A stretch of 27,038 bases of DNA, taken from a virus. The stretch spans positions 1 through 27,038 of IMG/VR virus record IMGVR_UViG_3300037517_002978, one strand, 5' to 3'. The notes beneath the pieces were generated by a model that had not been told where the DNA came from, ran no database searches, and was given only the letters and a program-made list of their open reading frames with translations. This document shows, piece after piece, positions 18,768 through 25,414 of the stretch; within the stretch, counting starts at the first letter, position 1, and each line of letters opens with the position of its first letter. A program made the translations under genes and the position numbers.

Positions 18768-19045
18768 GCTTCATCGCTGACCCGATCGCGCGCTGCTCCA
18801 ACGAGGCGCACAACGCCAAGTCATCCCGGGAGCGCTCTGCCCGGGCGTGGCTGATCGTGAATGCGATCGAGGTTTATGGCCCGTATGTTTCTCTCAGAGA
18901 GCTTGGCCGCAAGACCAACATCAACCTCAGCACGTTGAACGCTGATCTCAATCGGCTCGAAGCAGATGGCCTAGTCGTTCGAGAGACCATGCCGCTCAAG
19001 TATCACGCTAAATCTCCCCGGCATGTTTGGAGCTTGAAACCGTGA
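18764..19045 (+). CDS. winged-helix protein
   Basis: 93 residues. Residues about 25-92 have winged-helix spacing: ARAWLIVNAIEVYGPYVSLR, LGRKTNINLSTLNADLNRLE, ADGLVVRE, then a wing strand ending HVWSLKP. Likely DNA-binding, MarR/IclR-type topology. TGATG overlap with the next gene. Possible replication or transcription control. Confidence 0.6.
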   Translation: MSFIADPIARCSNEAHNAKSSRERSARAWLIVNAIEVYGPYVSLRELGRKTNINLSTLNADLNRLEADGLVVRETMPLKYHAKSPRHVWSLKP

Positions 19046-19302
19046 TGTGGCGCCGCGCCGTAATGGCGATCTCACTTCCGTTAGCGACGCTCTGCGCTTT
19101 TTACCTTTTCGGGGTCGCCGCAGAACTCCAAGCGATTGGCGCGCACGACTACGCGAGCATCCAAGTTGCTCTCGGCCTTTGCATGGCGGCATGGGCCGCG
19201 TTGGCGATCTGTTGGCTGATTTGGAGCCCAAGCCATCAAGAATGGTTTGGCGACGACGAAGAAGAAGAAGGCTCGTCAATGACCAGCGAGCAGGAGCTTT
19301 GA
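19045..19302 (+). CDS. two-transmembrane small protein with acidic tail
   Basis: 85 residues from ATG 19045. Hydrophobic helices at about 6-27 (AISLPLATLCAFYLFGVAAE) and 44-66 (VALGLCMAAWAALAICWLIW), then an acidic tail with DDEEEE. Function unknown; a phage membrane protein such as an exclusion or inhibitor factor is possible but unproven. Confidence 0.55.
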   Translation: MWRRAVMAISLPLATLCAFYLFGVAAELQAIGAHDYASIQVALGLCMAAWAALAICWLIWSPSHQEWFGDDEEEEGSSMTSEQEL

Positions 19303-19303
19303 A

Positions 19304-19810
19304 ATGAAAATCACGAAGAGCCCCTGGACAGAGGAATGCGTTCAACTCTTGCGCCGGTTGCGGCTTGTTGAAGGGCTGGCTTGCAGCGAGATCGCTCGCC
19401 ATCTGACCGCGCTTACGGGCCGTAGGTTCTCCCGTAACTCCGTGATCTCGAAATGCGATCGGCTTGGCTTTGAAGCGCCGTCGCACCTTCGGGGCAATCG
19501 CGAGCGGCAAGCCTCAGCGTTGTCGAACCGCCGCGAGCGCCCGCCGAAGATCGCGCGCGAAGCGAAGCCGCCTAAGCCATTCTCGCAGCCAAGAGCGCCG
19601 ATCGCTTGGAAGCGCTCAGAGGGCCCAGCGCGCGGCGACTGGAACATGCCCTGGTCAAAGCATGTGGACTTCAAGCACTGCGCCATGTTCATCGGGGAAG
19701 AGAGCGGGAGCCAAGGCTTGGTTTGCGGCAAGCCCGCGACGCATGGCGTCTATTGCGAGCACTGCGCGGCGTTTTCGTATCAGCCTCTCAGACTTGCGGA
19801 CGCAGCATGA
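19304..19810 (+). CDS. GcrA-family cell-cycle regulator homologue
   Basis: 168 residues. Residues 8-56 match the GcrA N-terminal HTH: WTEECVQLLRRLRLVEGLAC, SEIARHLTALTGRRFSRN, SVISKCDRLGF. A variable Arg/Pro-rich linker (60-118) precedes the C-terminal domain with CAMFIGEE (Cys126), LVCGKPA (Cys141) and YCEHC (Cys151, Cys154), close to GcrA's conserved C-terminal pattern. In Caulobacter GcrA binds sigma-70 and promotes open-complex formation at promoters with methylated GANTC. A phage copy could redirect host RNA polymerase or read host methylation; this is inference. ATGA-coupled to the Mom-like gene. Confidence 0.75.
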   Translation: MKITKSPWTEECVQLLRRLRLVEGLACSEIARHLTALTGRRFSRNSVISKCDRLGFEAPSHLRGNRERQASALSNRRERPPKIAREAKPPKPFSQPRAPIAWKRSEGPARGDWNMPWSKHVDFKHCAMFIGEESGSQGLVCGKPATHGVYCEHCAAFSYQPLRLADAA

Positions 19811-20397
19811 GCGAACGTGACTCCCCCCTTCGGTATGAGTTTCCGCTGCTGGACTTCCCAGCAAGTCGGATCGTGGACAGGGCAAGAGAATTAACGGTGA
19901 AAGTGTGCTACAAGGACCACGCAGTCGGACTGGTCGAAGCGTGGCATTCAAGGCTTCCAAAAACCCAGAGCGGGCCGTGGATGTTTGCATTCTCTGCCTC
20001 GTTTGAGGGGCGCACGTATGCAGTCGCGTTGTGGAACAATCCAAGCGCGCGTGGATTGCCGCAGACATGGCTGGAACTACGCAGACTAGCAGCGGCTCCA
20101 GACGCACCGCGAAATACATGCTCGTTCATGCTGGGGCGAATGAGCCGATATTTTAAATTGCACCATCCCGAGATCGAGCGGCTGATTTCATACCAAGACT
20201 CCGCCGTTCATACAGGCACGATTTACAAAGCATCTAATTGGACGCAAGGCGCCGTTTCTAAAGCGCGGGCTCGCGACCGCTCAAAGCCGCGCGTTGGCAC
20301 GCGAAGGGACTATCGGTCCAATCTCAACGGGGCCGCTCCCGACGCGGCGGAAAAAATCCGGTGGGAATTTTCGCTAGCGCTGAAGGGGGCAGCATGA
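19807..20397 (+). CDS. Mom-like GNAT-fold DNA-modification candidate
   Basis: 196 residues from ATG 19807 (ATGA overlap). Key pattern: VEAWHSRLPKTQSGPW (about 43-58), AVALWNNPSARGLPQTW, LELRRLAAAPDAPRNTCSFM (89-108) and ISYQDSAVHTGTIYKASNW (127-145). The last resembles the S-(F/Y)-x-D-(x)n-G-(T/I)-(I/V)-Y-(Q/K)-A-x-N-(F/W) signature I recall from phage Mu Mom and its relatives. Mu Mom modifies adenines in phage DNA and blocks many restriction enzymes. The C-terminal 50 residues are basic and may bind DNA. An unrelated acyltransferase-fold protein of phages is the alternative. Confidence 0.6.
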   Translation: MSERDSPLRYEFPLLDFPASRIVDRARELTVKVCYKDHAVGLVEAWHSRLPKTQSGPWMFAFSASFEGRTYAVALWNNPSARGLPQTWLELRRLAAAPDAPRNTCSFMLGRMSRYFKLHHPEIERLISYQDSAVHTGTIYKASNWTQGAVSKARARDRSKPRVGTRRDYRSNLNGAAPDAAEKIRWEFSLALKGAA

Positions 20398-20657
20398 CCG
20401 GCGAACTCCATTCTCTCCCCCGCCCAAATCGCGAACCTCCAGAGCACATCACAGTGCCGATAGATGAGTTTGCTGACCGGCTAGGGCAGCTTATCGCTGA
20501 TGGCGAAGACAAAGCCTCGCGGCTGACCATGACGGCGTTGTCCGTCCCGGCAGCAACACAAGCCGACTTCAACGAAACCAACGAAGCCACAAACCAAGTC
20601 CGCGCTCGTCTCTACGCAGCGCAGTTGAAGGTCTTGATGAAGGGGATAGGGGGGTGA
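20394..20657 (+). CDS. small protein, unknown
   Basis: 87 residues from ATG 20394 (ATGA overlap with the Mom-like gene). The first 20 residues are Pro-rich (SLPRPNREPPEHITVP); the rest is helical and polar. No family recognised. Its end is followed directly by a promoter at 20663. Confidence 0.5.
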   Translation: MTGELHSLPRPNREPPEHITVPIDEFADRLGQLIADGEDKASRLTMTALSVPAATQADFNETNEATNQVRARLYAAQLKVLMKGIGG

Positions 20658-20662
20658 GCCGC

Positions 20663-20691
20663 TTGACAGCGAGTATAGGATATCCTATATC
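20663..20691 (+). promoter_or_regulatory. sigma-70-type promoter overlaid by a perfect palindrome
   Basis: TTGACA (20663-20668), a 17-base spacer, then TATATC (20686-20691). The perfect 16-base palindrome TATAGGATATCCTATA (20674-20689) spans the spacer and most of the -10, so a bound protein would block initiation. It drives the Cys-rich gene at 20712, which has a strong AGGAGG site. The ribbon-helix-helix-like protein encoded two genes on is a candidate ligand. Confidence 0.7.
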
Positions 20692-20711
20692 CGCTGCATC
20701 AGGAGGCAAAC

Positions 20712-20996
20712 ATGGCGACGTTCAAGTATTTCGCAGACATCAACGGCACGACCAGCGAGCTGACGAATGTCTGGCACGACGGTCACGTTTCAACGGCGGC
20801 GCATCACTTCTCTGGCCTGACGCCAGAGGGCGCTCGTGTTGCCGCCACCCGCAAGATTGAGATGAAGGCCCGCCCCTCGCGTCACGAGTGCGACGCGCGC
20901 TGCATCAACGCAACTGGCCGCGTTATGAAGTGTGAGTGCTCTTGCGGCGGCAAGAACCACGGACGCGGGTTTTCTTGCGAGATGGTGGCAGCATGA
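20712..20996 (+). CDS. small Cys-rich protein, putative metal binding
   Basis: 94 residues behind AGGAGG. A beta-like N-terminal half (FKYFADINGTTSELTNVW) is followed by a cysteine cluster: Cys60, Cys64, Cys74, Cys76, Cys78 and Cys89, with the segments HECDARCINATGR and KCECSCGGKNHG. I recall this type of cluster from small phage proteins, probably zinc-binding. First gene after the palindromic promoter; ATGA-coupled to the next. Confidence 0.65.
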   Translation: MATFKYFADINGTTSELTNVWHDGHVSTAAHHFSGLTPEGARVAATRKIEMKARPSRHECDARCINATGRVMKCECSCGGKNHGRGFSCEMVAA

Positions 20997-21184
20997 CCAG
21001 CGAATCCCAGCGCAGAGCCAACAAGAAACAGGACGCCACCCGGAAACGGGTGGCGCTTTGGCTTGAGCCTGATGACGCCAAAGAGTTGGCGAAGATCATG
21101 CGCAAGCACGGTCTCCCGTCGCGCATTGCCGCGCTTCGGCATCTAATAGCCGAGTCAAAAGCCCATGATCTGCCCCCGCGCTGA
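20993..21184 (+). CDS. ribbon-helix-helix-like small regulator
   Basis: 63 residues from ATG 20993. A basic N-terminus precedes a strand (RKRVALWLEP) and two helices (DDAKELAKIMRKHG, SRIAALRHLIAESKA), the order of a ribbon-helix-helix DNA-binding dimer. Co-transcribed from the palindromic promoter at 20663, so autoregulation is plausible. Next gene starts inside its end (20-base overlap). Confidence 0.55.
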   Translation: MTSESQRRANKKQDATRKRVALWLEPDDAKELAKIMRKHGLPSRIAALRHLIAESKAHDLPPR

Positions 21185-21365
21185 GTGCCCCATAGAGCGT
21201 ATCCGCGTTGCCATCAACGCCACGCTCAAGGACGCCAAGCGAGCGCAGAGCGAAACCGTGATGTCCTGCACCTTCTGCAAGAAAACAGTAGGCTGGAGAC
21301 ACGTCGGAGACCAAGACATCCCCCTTGCTCATGAAGAGGTTTGGGGAGCGCAAAAGAGGGCTTGA
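21165..21365 (+). CDS. small Cys-containing protein, putative zinc binding
   Basis: 66 residues from ATG 21165. CPRAEC near the N-terminus and CTFCKK at about 35-40 could make a four-Cys site. The C-terminus HEEVWGAQKRA resembles the C-terminus of a 16-codon micro-ORF at 21836. Its TGA overlaps the -35 of the next promoter. Function unknown. Confidence 0.45.
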   Translation: MICPRAECPIERIRVAINATLKDAKRAQSETVMSCTFCKKTVGWRHVGDQDIPLAHEEVWGAQKRA

Positions 21366-21390
21366 CCCCTACGCAGCTTCTGCGTATATA
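21362..21390 (+). promoter_or_regulatory. second sigma-70-type promoter overlaid by a dyad
   Basis: TTGACC (21362-21367), a 17-base spacer, then TATATA (21385-21390). TACGCAG (21370-21376) and CTGCGTA (21380-21386) form a perfect 7-base dyad over the spacer and into the -10. The arrangement parallels the promoter at 20663 but with a different operator sequence. It would transcribe the genes from 21442. Confidence 0.65.
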
Positions 21391-21441
21391 GAGGGTGTCG
21401 CCAACGGGGAATGATCCACGGGGCGGCGGGAACAAAACCAA

Positions 21442-21642
21442 ATGAGCACCTACACCGTTTACGCCAACGTCGAGCAAAAAGACTTCTCTGAAGTCTCAAG
21501 ACATCGCTCGCTTAAAGCCGCTGGCAAATCGTATCAGGCCGCGCATACGGGCAATCTTCGCCGAGTGCTTGACCAAGATGGTAATGACGTAACCAGCGCG
21601 GCGTGTGATGCGGTCAATGCGGTCGCTGAAAATGACCGCTGA
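21442..21642 (+). CDS. small protein, unknown
   Basis: 66 residues starting MSTYTVYANVEQKDFSEV; strand-helix pattern, no cysteine motif except one Cys near the C-terminus. First gene after the promoter at 21362. Overlaps the next gene by 11 bases. No family recognised. Confidence 0.5.
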   Translation: MSTYTVYANVEQKDFSEVSRHRSLKAAGKSYQAAHTGNLRRVLDQDGNDVTSAACDAVNAVAENDR

Positions 21643-21826
21643 AGAATACCGCGCAGCCTTAGCAGCCCTTGGCCTTAGTCAGGTCGGGGCTGCTCCCGTT
21701 TTGGGCGTTAGCCCGCGCACAGCGCAAACCTACGCCGCAGAAGGCCCAAGCGGTCCTGCTGCACTTGCCATTCGCCTGCTGTTGGAATTGCCGCCAGCAA
21801 AGCGCGCGCGCTACATCGAAGGCTAG
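21632..21826 (+). CDS. small HTH protein
   Basis: 64 residues from ATG 21632. Residues about 4-45 form an HTH (EYRAALAALGLSQVGAAPVL, GVSPRTAQTYAAEGPSG), similar to short phage YdaS/Cro-like proteins, followed by a helix (ALAIRLLLELPPAKRAR). Transcribed from the dyad-containing promoter at 21362 and a candidate to bind it. Confidence 0.6.
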   Translation: MTAEEYRAALAALGLSQVGAAPVLGVSPRTAQTYAAEGPSGPAALAIRLLLELPPAKRARYIEG

Positions 21827-22011
21827 AGCGGGCCATGTTTAAGGAAGAGATTTGGGGAGCGGCCACAGGCAAGCGCAGCGCGTAAAGTTTGTGTTAGTGG
21901 CTTCGCCCGTTCCGTAGTGGCGTGATCCAATCATCAAGCTGTAAGACCCGTTCCGCCACCTATGGCGTTTGTGCAAGCTACCCAAAGACCAGACGGGCAA
22001 GCGCGCACACG

Positions 22012-22320
22012 ATGGAAGAGTTCTTATCAAACCCGCTGCTGCTCCTCGTCCTTGGGTACTTTTTAGCGCGGTGGGATAAGCGCGGAGACCAGCAGATAGG
22101 CGGCGAGGTTTCGTTTTCAGCCTTGAAGGCATCCATCGAAGAGAAGTTCAGAAGCGTCTTCCAGCGCCTTGATGTCTTAGACGACAGCCGCGCCAAGCAT
22201 GACGAGCGCATCTCCGATCTGGTCAACCAAGTGCATGAGCTTGTCGCCCGCTTAGATGTGCTCATCGGCATCGGCCGCAGCGAGGCCATGCGACACAAGC
22301 AACGGGGCATCGCAGTTTGA
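22012..22320 (+). CDS. membrane-anchored coiled-coil protein
   Basis: 102 residues from ATG 22012, with no clear ribosome-binding site. One N-terminal membrane helix (about 4-20, FLSNPLLLLVLGYFLARW) and a long coiled coil (about 38-92, IEEKFRSVFQRLDVLDDSRA). Resembles small phage hemolysin XhlA-type or DUF1515-type coiled-coil proteins in layout only. The preceding 185 bases contain a 16-codon micro-ORF at 21836-21886, GTGGCG (21917-21922) pairing with CGCCAC (21954-21959), and CCCGTTCCG twice; nothing else was recognised. Confidence 0.5.
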   Translation: MEEFLSNPLLLLVLGYFLARWDKRGDQQIGGEVSFSALKASIEEKFRSVFQRLDVLDDSRAKHDERISDLVNQVHELVARLDVLIGIGRSEAMRHKQRGIAV

Positions 22321-23018
22321 GCCTCACCACAGAGACATACGCAGCAGCCCGCAATGAAGCCATGCTCTCCGGCGCAAAGCCGCGCGATCTGCTTGAAGCC
22401 CTAGAGACCATAAACCGGCTAGAGGCCGTCAACGCCGCTCTGGTCCGCAATGCCGCTTGGGCCAGAGGCGCTAGAGGCGACGCCACCACCAAGATCCCCG
22501 GCCTGACTGATACGCTGACTGAGCTGGTCCGTCGCTTCGCTGCCTGCGGCATTGTCCGCTACGCCGACATGAACGATCTTCACCGCCACAAGTCCGCACT
22601 CTGCAAGGCGCTGAAGACTCTCGCCCCATCGGTCAAGATCGAGACCCTGATAGGCGAAGGCTACGAGATCGTCTCAGGCTTCGATGAGCTTTACCGGCTG
22701 CTCCACCAAGGCAAGCAGCCATCGCTCCGGGCCAACGGCTTCACCGTCAAGCAGACCGCGATCCTGAAGCACCTGGTGCTCCGCGGCTCCGCCCACGTTG
22801 ACCAGATCGCCTGCCTTCAACGCCATATGTCCAACATCCGCGCAGCCCTCAAGAAAGCTGGCCTCTCCAAGAAGATCACCATCTCCACCCACGGGGGAGA
22901 AGGCCTCTACACCTTGGACAAGGGCAAGGACATTCTCGAAGCGCTCCTCTCTGGCGAAACCCGCACAGAGCCAAAGCGCCCCAAGCAACCAACCCTCGCA
23001 CTGGTGCACGCAGCATGA
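22317..23018 (+). CDS. tandem winged-helix (OmpR-type) putative regulator
   Basis: 233 residues from TTG 22317 (TTGA overlap); an in-frame ATG 15 codons on is an alternative. After an N-terminal helical part, two segments resemble the OmpR/PhoB C-terminal winged helix. The first (about 67-118) has LHRHKSALCKALKTL and KIETLIGEGYEIVS; the second (about 141-200) has LQRHMSNIRAALKKAGL and ITISTHGGEGLYTLD. Both end in the family's G-x-G-Y-type wing. There is no receiver domain. Immediately upstream of the packaging genes, so a late-gene activator is a reasonable guess. No Cys-rich or enzymatic motifs. Confidence 0.6.
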   Translation: MSLTTETYAAARNEAMLSGAKPRDLLEALETINRLEAVNAALVRNAAWARGARGDATTKIPGLTDTLTELVRRFAACGIVRYADMNDLHRHKSALCKALKTLAPSVKIETLIGEGYEIVSGFDELYRLLHQGKQPSLRANGFTVKQTAILKHLVLRGSAHVDQIACLQRHMSNIRAALKKAGLSKKITISTHGGEGLYTLDKGKDILEALLSGETRTEPKRPKQPTLALVHAA

Positions 23019-23344
23019 AACGCTACATCGCAAGATACTCAGGCAAGGACGGCTTTGAAGAACGCTACGAGGTGATCGACACGAACACCGGGGAAAGCAT
23101 CTCAGGCCAACTCCCGTATCACACCGCCAACGACAAGGCCCGCATGCTCAACCAAGAGCCAGACGCCAGCGGCTTTGCCTTCGCACCTGTTGCCATGCTC
23201 GCGCCGACCATTCATGCCGATCTTGCAGCCGAACTCCTGAAACAATGGCAGTCAGGCAATACGCTCCTCCAGATCCCGATTGGCCAAGACCAAGACTTCC
23301 AGTTCACACCGATCTTTATTGTTAACGAGCCCGACAATGGCTAG
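23015..23344 (+). CDS. small protein, unknown
   Basis: 109 residues, ATGA-coupled to the winged-helix gene. A strand-rich start (MKRYIARYSGKDGFEERYEV) is followed by a mixed region with SGFAFAPVAMLAPTIHADLA and an acidic end. Overlaps the next start by 8 bases. No family recognised. Confidence 0.55.
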   Translation: MKRYIARYSGKDGFEERYEVIDTNTGESISGQLPYHTANDKARMLNQEPDASGFAFAPVAMLAPTIHADLAAELLKQWQSGNTLLQIPIGQDQDFQFTPIFIVNEPDNG

Positions 23345-23744
23345 GCGCACCAAGAAAACAGAGGCCGAAGCCAAACCTGAGAGCAAGTCTCAATCAGGTC
23401 GCGAGGCGACGCAGTGGAAGCCCGGCCAATCGGGCAATCCTGGCGGCCGTCCGGCGGTGATCCGAGAGATTCGCGACCTCGCCAGAGAGAACACGCTCAA
23501 GGCCTTCAACACGCTGCTCAACGCCTGCGAGGCCGAAGATGCGCCTTGGGCGGCTCGCGTTGCAGCAGCGGCCCACATCCTCGACCGGGGCTACGGCAAG
23601 CCCACCCAGCACGTCTCTCAGACCGTGCGCCACATTAAGCAGATGACCGATGACGAGCTTCTCGCCTACCTCAGCGGCGTTGAGTCCGCCGACAGCAGCG
23701 AGGGAATTGCTGCGCCGGAGAGCGATCAGGGCAAGCCTCACTGA
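23337..23744 (+). CDS. DUF5681-domain protein, candidate small terminase
   Basis: 135 residues from ATG 23337. Residues about 25-40 contain WKPGQSGNPGGRP, the hallmark of DUF5681 proteins usually found next to large terminases. A helical middle (VIREIRDLARENTLKAFNTL, APWAARVAAAAHILDRGYGK) follows, then an acidic C-terminus. Position directly before terL and size fit a small terminase or packaging adaptor that selects DNA; the family itself is not formally characterised as TerS. Overlaps the next gene. Confidence 0.65.
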   Translation: MARRTKKTEAEAKPESKSQSGREATQWKPGQSGNPGGRPAVIREIRDLARENTLKAFNTLLNACEAEDAPWAARVAAAAHILDRGYGKPTQHVSQTVRHIKQMTDDELLAYLSGVESADSSEGIAAPESDQGKPH

Positions 23745-25104
23745 ATGGGCTAGAGCGTGTGGCTATGAGCCTGCGCCGCACCACGCGATCCTGATCGATC
23801 GGCTTGAGCGCTTAGCGCGCGGCGAGTTCCGGCGGCTGTTCGTGTTTATGCCGCCGGGCTCGGCCAAATCGACCTATGCCTCGATCCTTTTCCCGCCGTG
23901 GTATCTGGCGCAGGGCAACTCAGGCCATGTGCTGGCGGCTTCTCACACGGTCACGCTGGCTGAGCGCTTTGCCCGCAAGGTGCGCAACACAGTAGAGGAG
24001 CACGCCCACGAACTGGGTTTTGGTCTCTCTGCTGACAGCACGGCGGCAGGCCGATGGGAAACCAACACCGGCAAAGAATACCTTGCCGCAGGCGTCGGGA
24101 CCGGCATCGCGGGCTTCCGTGCGGGGCTGGGGCTCATTGACGATCCCGTGGCGTCTCGCGAGCAAGCCGACAGCGAGCGCGCCCGCAACACCACTTGGAA
24201 CTGGTACGAGGATGACTTCTCAAACCGCCTGATCCCCGGCGCGCTTGAGCTAATCATACAAACTCGCTGGCACGAAGATGATCTGGGCGGGCGCTTGCTT
24301 GCCCGTGACGACGGCATCGCGACGCACGTTCTCTCGCTCCCGGCTGAAGCAGGCCAAGACGATCCTCTTGGCCGTGCGCCTGGCGAGTTTCTGTGGGAAG
24401 GGGAGTATGGCTACGCGCAGCGCTTGCGCGAAAAGAAAGCGGCCTATGTCGCCGCCGGCGACAAGCGGAGCTGGGCGTCCATGTTTCAGCAGAACCCCGT
24501 GCCGGATGAAGGCTTGTTCTTGGACGTGGGGAAAATCCAGCGGACGAAGGCCCCGCCGACCGCGGAGGTTCGCGTCTATGCCGCCAGTGACTACGCCACC
24601 AAGGACGGCTCAGGCGATTACACTGTGCATGTGGTTGGCGGGCTCGACGCTGACGACAATCTCCACATCCTTGACCTATGGCGCAAGCAGACCACGACTG
24701 ACGTCTGGGTCGAGCAGATGAAGAACATGGTCCGCTCTTGGCTCCCGCTCGAATGGGGCGAGGAGAACGGCGTCATCATCAAGGCCGTCAGCCCTCAGAT
24801 CGACTCCAAGTTCGCCCAGGAGCCGAAGGCCTACGTCTCCCGCGTCCAGTACCCGGTGATCCACGACAAGCCGACGCGAGCCCGCACGCTGCAAGCCCGC
24901 ATCGCCAGCGGCAAGCTCTGCATCTCACCGGACGCCTATTGGGCTGACGAGCTAATCGCGGAGCTTTCGCGCTTCCCAGCCTCAACCCATGACGACCAAG
25001 TGGATGCGGTGGCGCTGCTCTCAATCGTTGCGGCTACGCGCGGCCCGCCGAAGAAGAAGAAGGCTGCAGGCCCGCCCGCAAGCGGCTCATTCTGGGGAAC
25101 GTAA
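23650..25104 (+). CDS. terL: terminase large subunit
   Basis: 484 residues from ATG 23650; TTG 23707 would cut the overlap with the upstream gene from 95 to 38 bases and may be the true start. The ATPase domain has FVFMPPGSAKST (Walker A at about 68-75), GLGLIDDPV (Walker B, Asp164/Asp165) and IIQTRWHEDDLGGRL (coupling motif). The nuclease domain (about 300-460) has YAASDYATKDGSGDYTVH (metal-binding Asp) and HDDQVDAVAL near the end. It powers DNA translocation through the portal and cuts concatemers. Length and motif order are typical. Confidence 0.9.
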   Translation: MTSFSPTSAALSPPTAARELLRRRAIRASLTEWARACGYEPAPHHAILIDRLERLARGEFRRLFVFMPPGSAKSTYASILFPPWYLAQGNSGHVLAASHTVTLAERFARKVRNTVEEHAHELGFGLSADSTAAGRWETNTGKEYLAAGVGTGIAGFRAGLGLIDDPVASREQADSERARNTTWNWYEDDFSNRLIPGALELIIQTRWHEDDLGGRLLARDDGIATHVLSLPAEAGQDDPLGRAPGEFLWEGEYGYAQRLREKKAAYVAAGDKRSWASMFQQNPVPDEGLFLDVGKIQRTKAPPTAEVRVYAASDYATKDGSGDYTVHVVGGLDADDNLHILDLWRKQTTTDVWVEQMKNMVRSWLPLEWGEENGVIIKAVSPQIDSKFAQEPKAYVSRVQYPVIHDKPTRARTLQARIASGKLCISPDAYWADELIAELSRFPASTHDDQVDAVALLSIVAATRGPPKKKKAAGPPASGSFWGT

Positions 25105-25106
25105 TC

Positions 25107-25364
25107 ATGAGACGCGCCCCCAAGCCCATCCTCATAGAGCGCTGGAATCCCCCTGAGACTTGCCGCATAGCCTGGAGCGCAGAGCCCAAGGCTTCTGTTT
25201 TCACGGGGAACGTAAAGCCCGAGGAGAAGGAGCGAGCGCTTCAAGAGATGCACAGGGCCATCCGCGCCGATGGCTACGATCCTGAAGCCTGCGAGATTGT
25301 CTGGCGGATGATCGATGTGGGCTGGGGCTGGGTGGCGAGAGTGCGCGAAGCCTCAGCAGCGTAA
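25107..25364 (+). CDS. small protein between terminase and portal, unknown
   Basis: 85 residues from ATG 25107, 2 bases after the terminase stop. Basic N-terminus (MRRAPKPILIERWNPPETCR), a charged helix (KPEEKERALQEMHRAIRADG) and a Trp-rich end (VGWGWVARVREA). No family recognised. Its TAA begins the second copy of the late leader element. Confidence 0.55.
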   Translation: MRRAPKPILIERWNPPETCRIAWSAEPKASVFTGNVKPEEKERALQEMHRAIRADGYDPEACEIVWRMIDVGWGWVARVREASAA

Positions 25365-25384
25365 CACCCGCAAGCCCCGTTCCA
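25361..25384 (+). repeat. intergenic late-gene leader element, copy 2
   Basis: Matches 941-964 at 21 of 24 positions, again starting at a stop codon and lying just before a late gene start (portal). Contains CAAGCCCCGTTCCA. Confidence 0.6.
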
Positions 25385-25398
25385 ACTAAACACGCATT

Positions 25399-25414
25399 GC
25401 CCCATGCATGGGGC
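25399..25414. promoter_or_regulatory. perfect palindrome covering the portal start codon
   Basis: GCCCCATGCATGGGGC is a perfect 16-base palindrome that contains the portal ATG (25408). The 25 bases upstream show no Shine-Dalgarno sequence. It could hide the start in RNA or bind a protein. An out-of-frame ATG at 25404 is also inside it and stops after 10 codons. Confidence 0.5.

Noticed and set aside
21836-21886. 16-codon micro-ORF with EEIWGA ending similar to the end of the 21165 gene
   Set aside because: Too short and without a ribosome-binding site; the similarity may be remnant duplication but cannot be supported.
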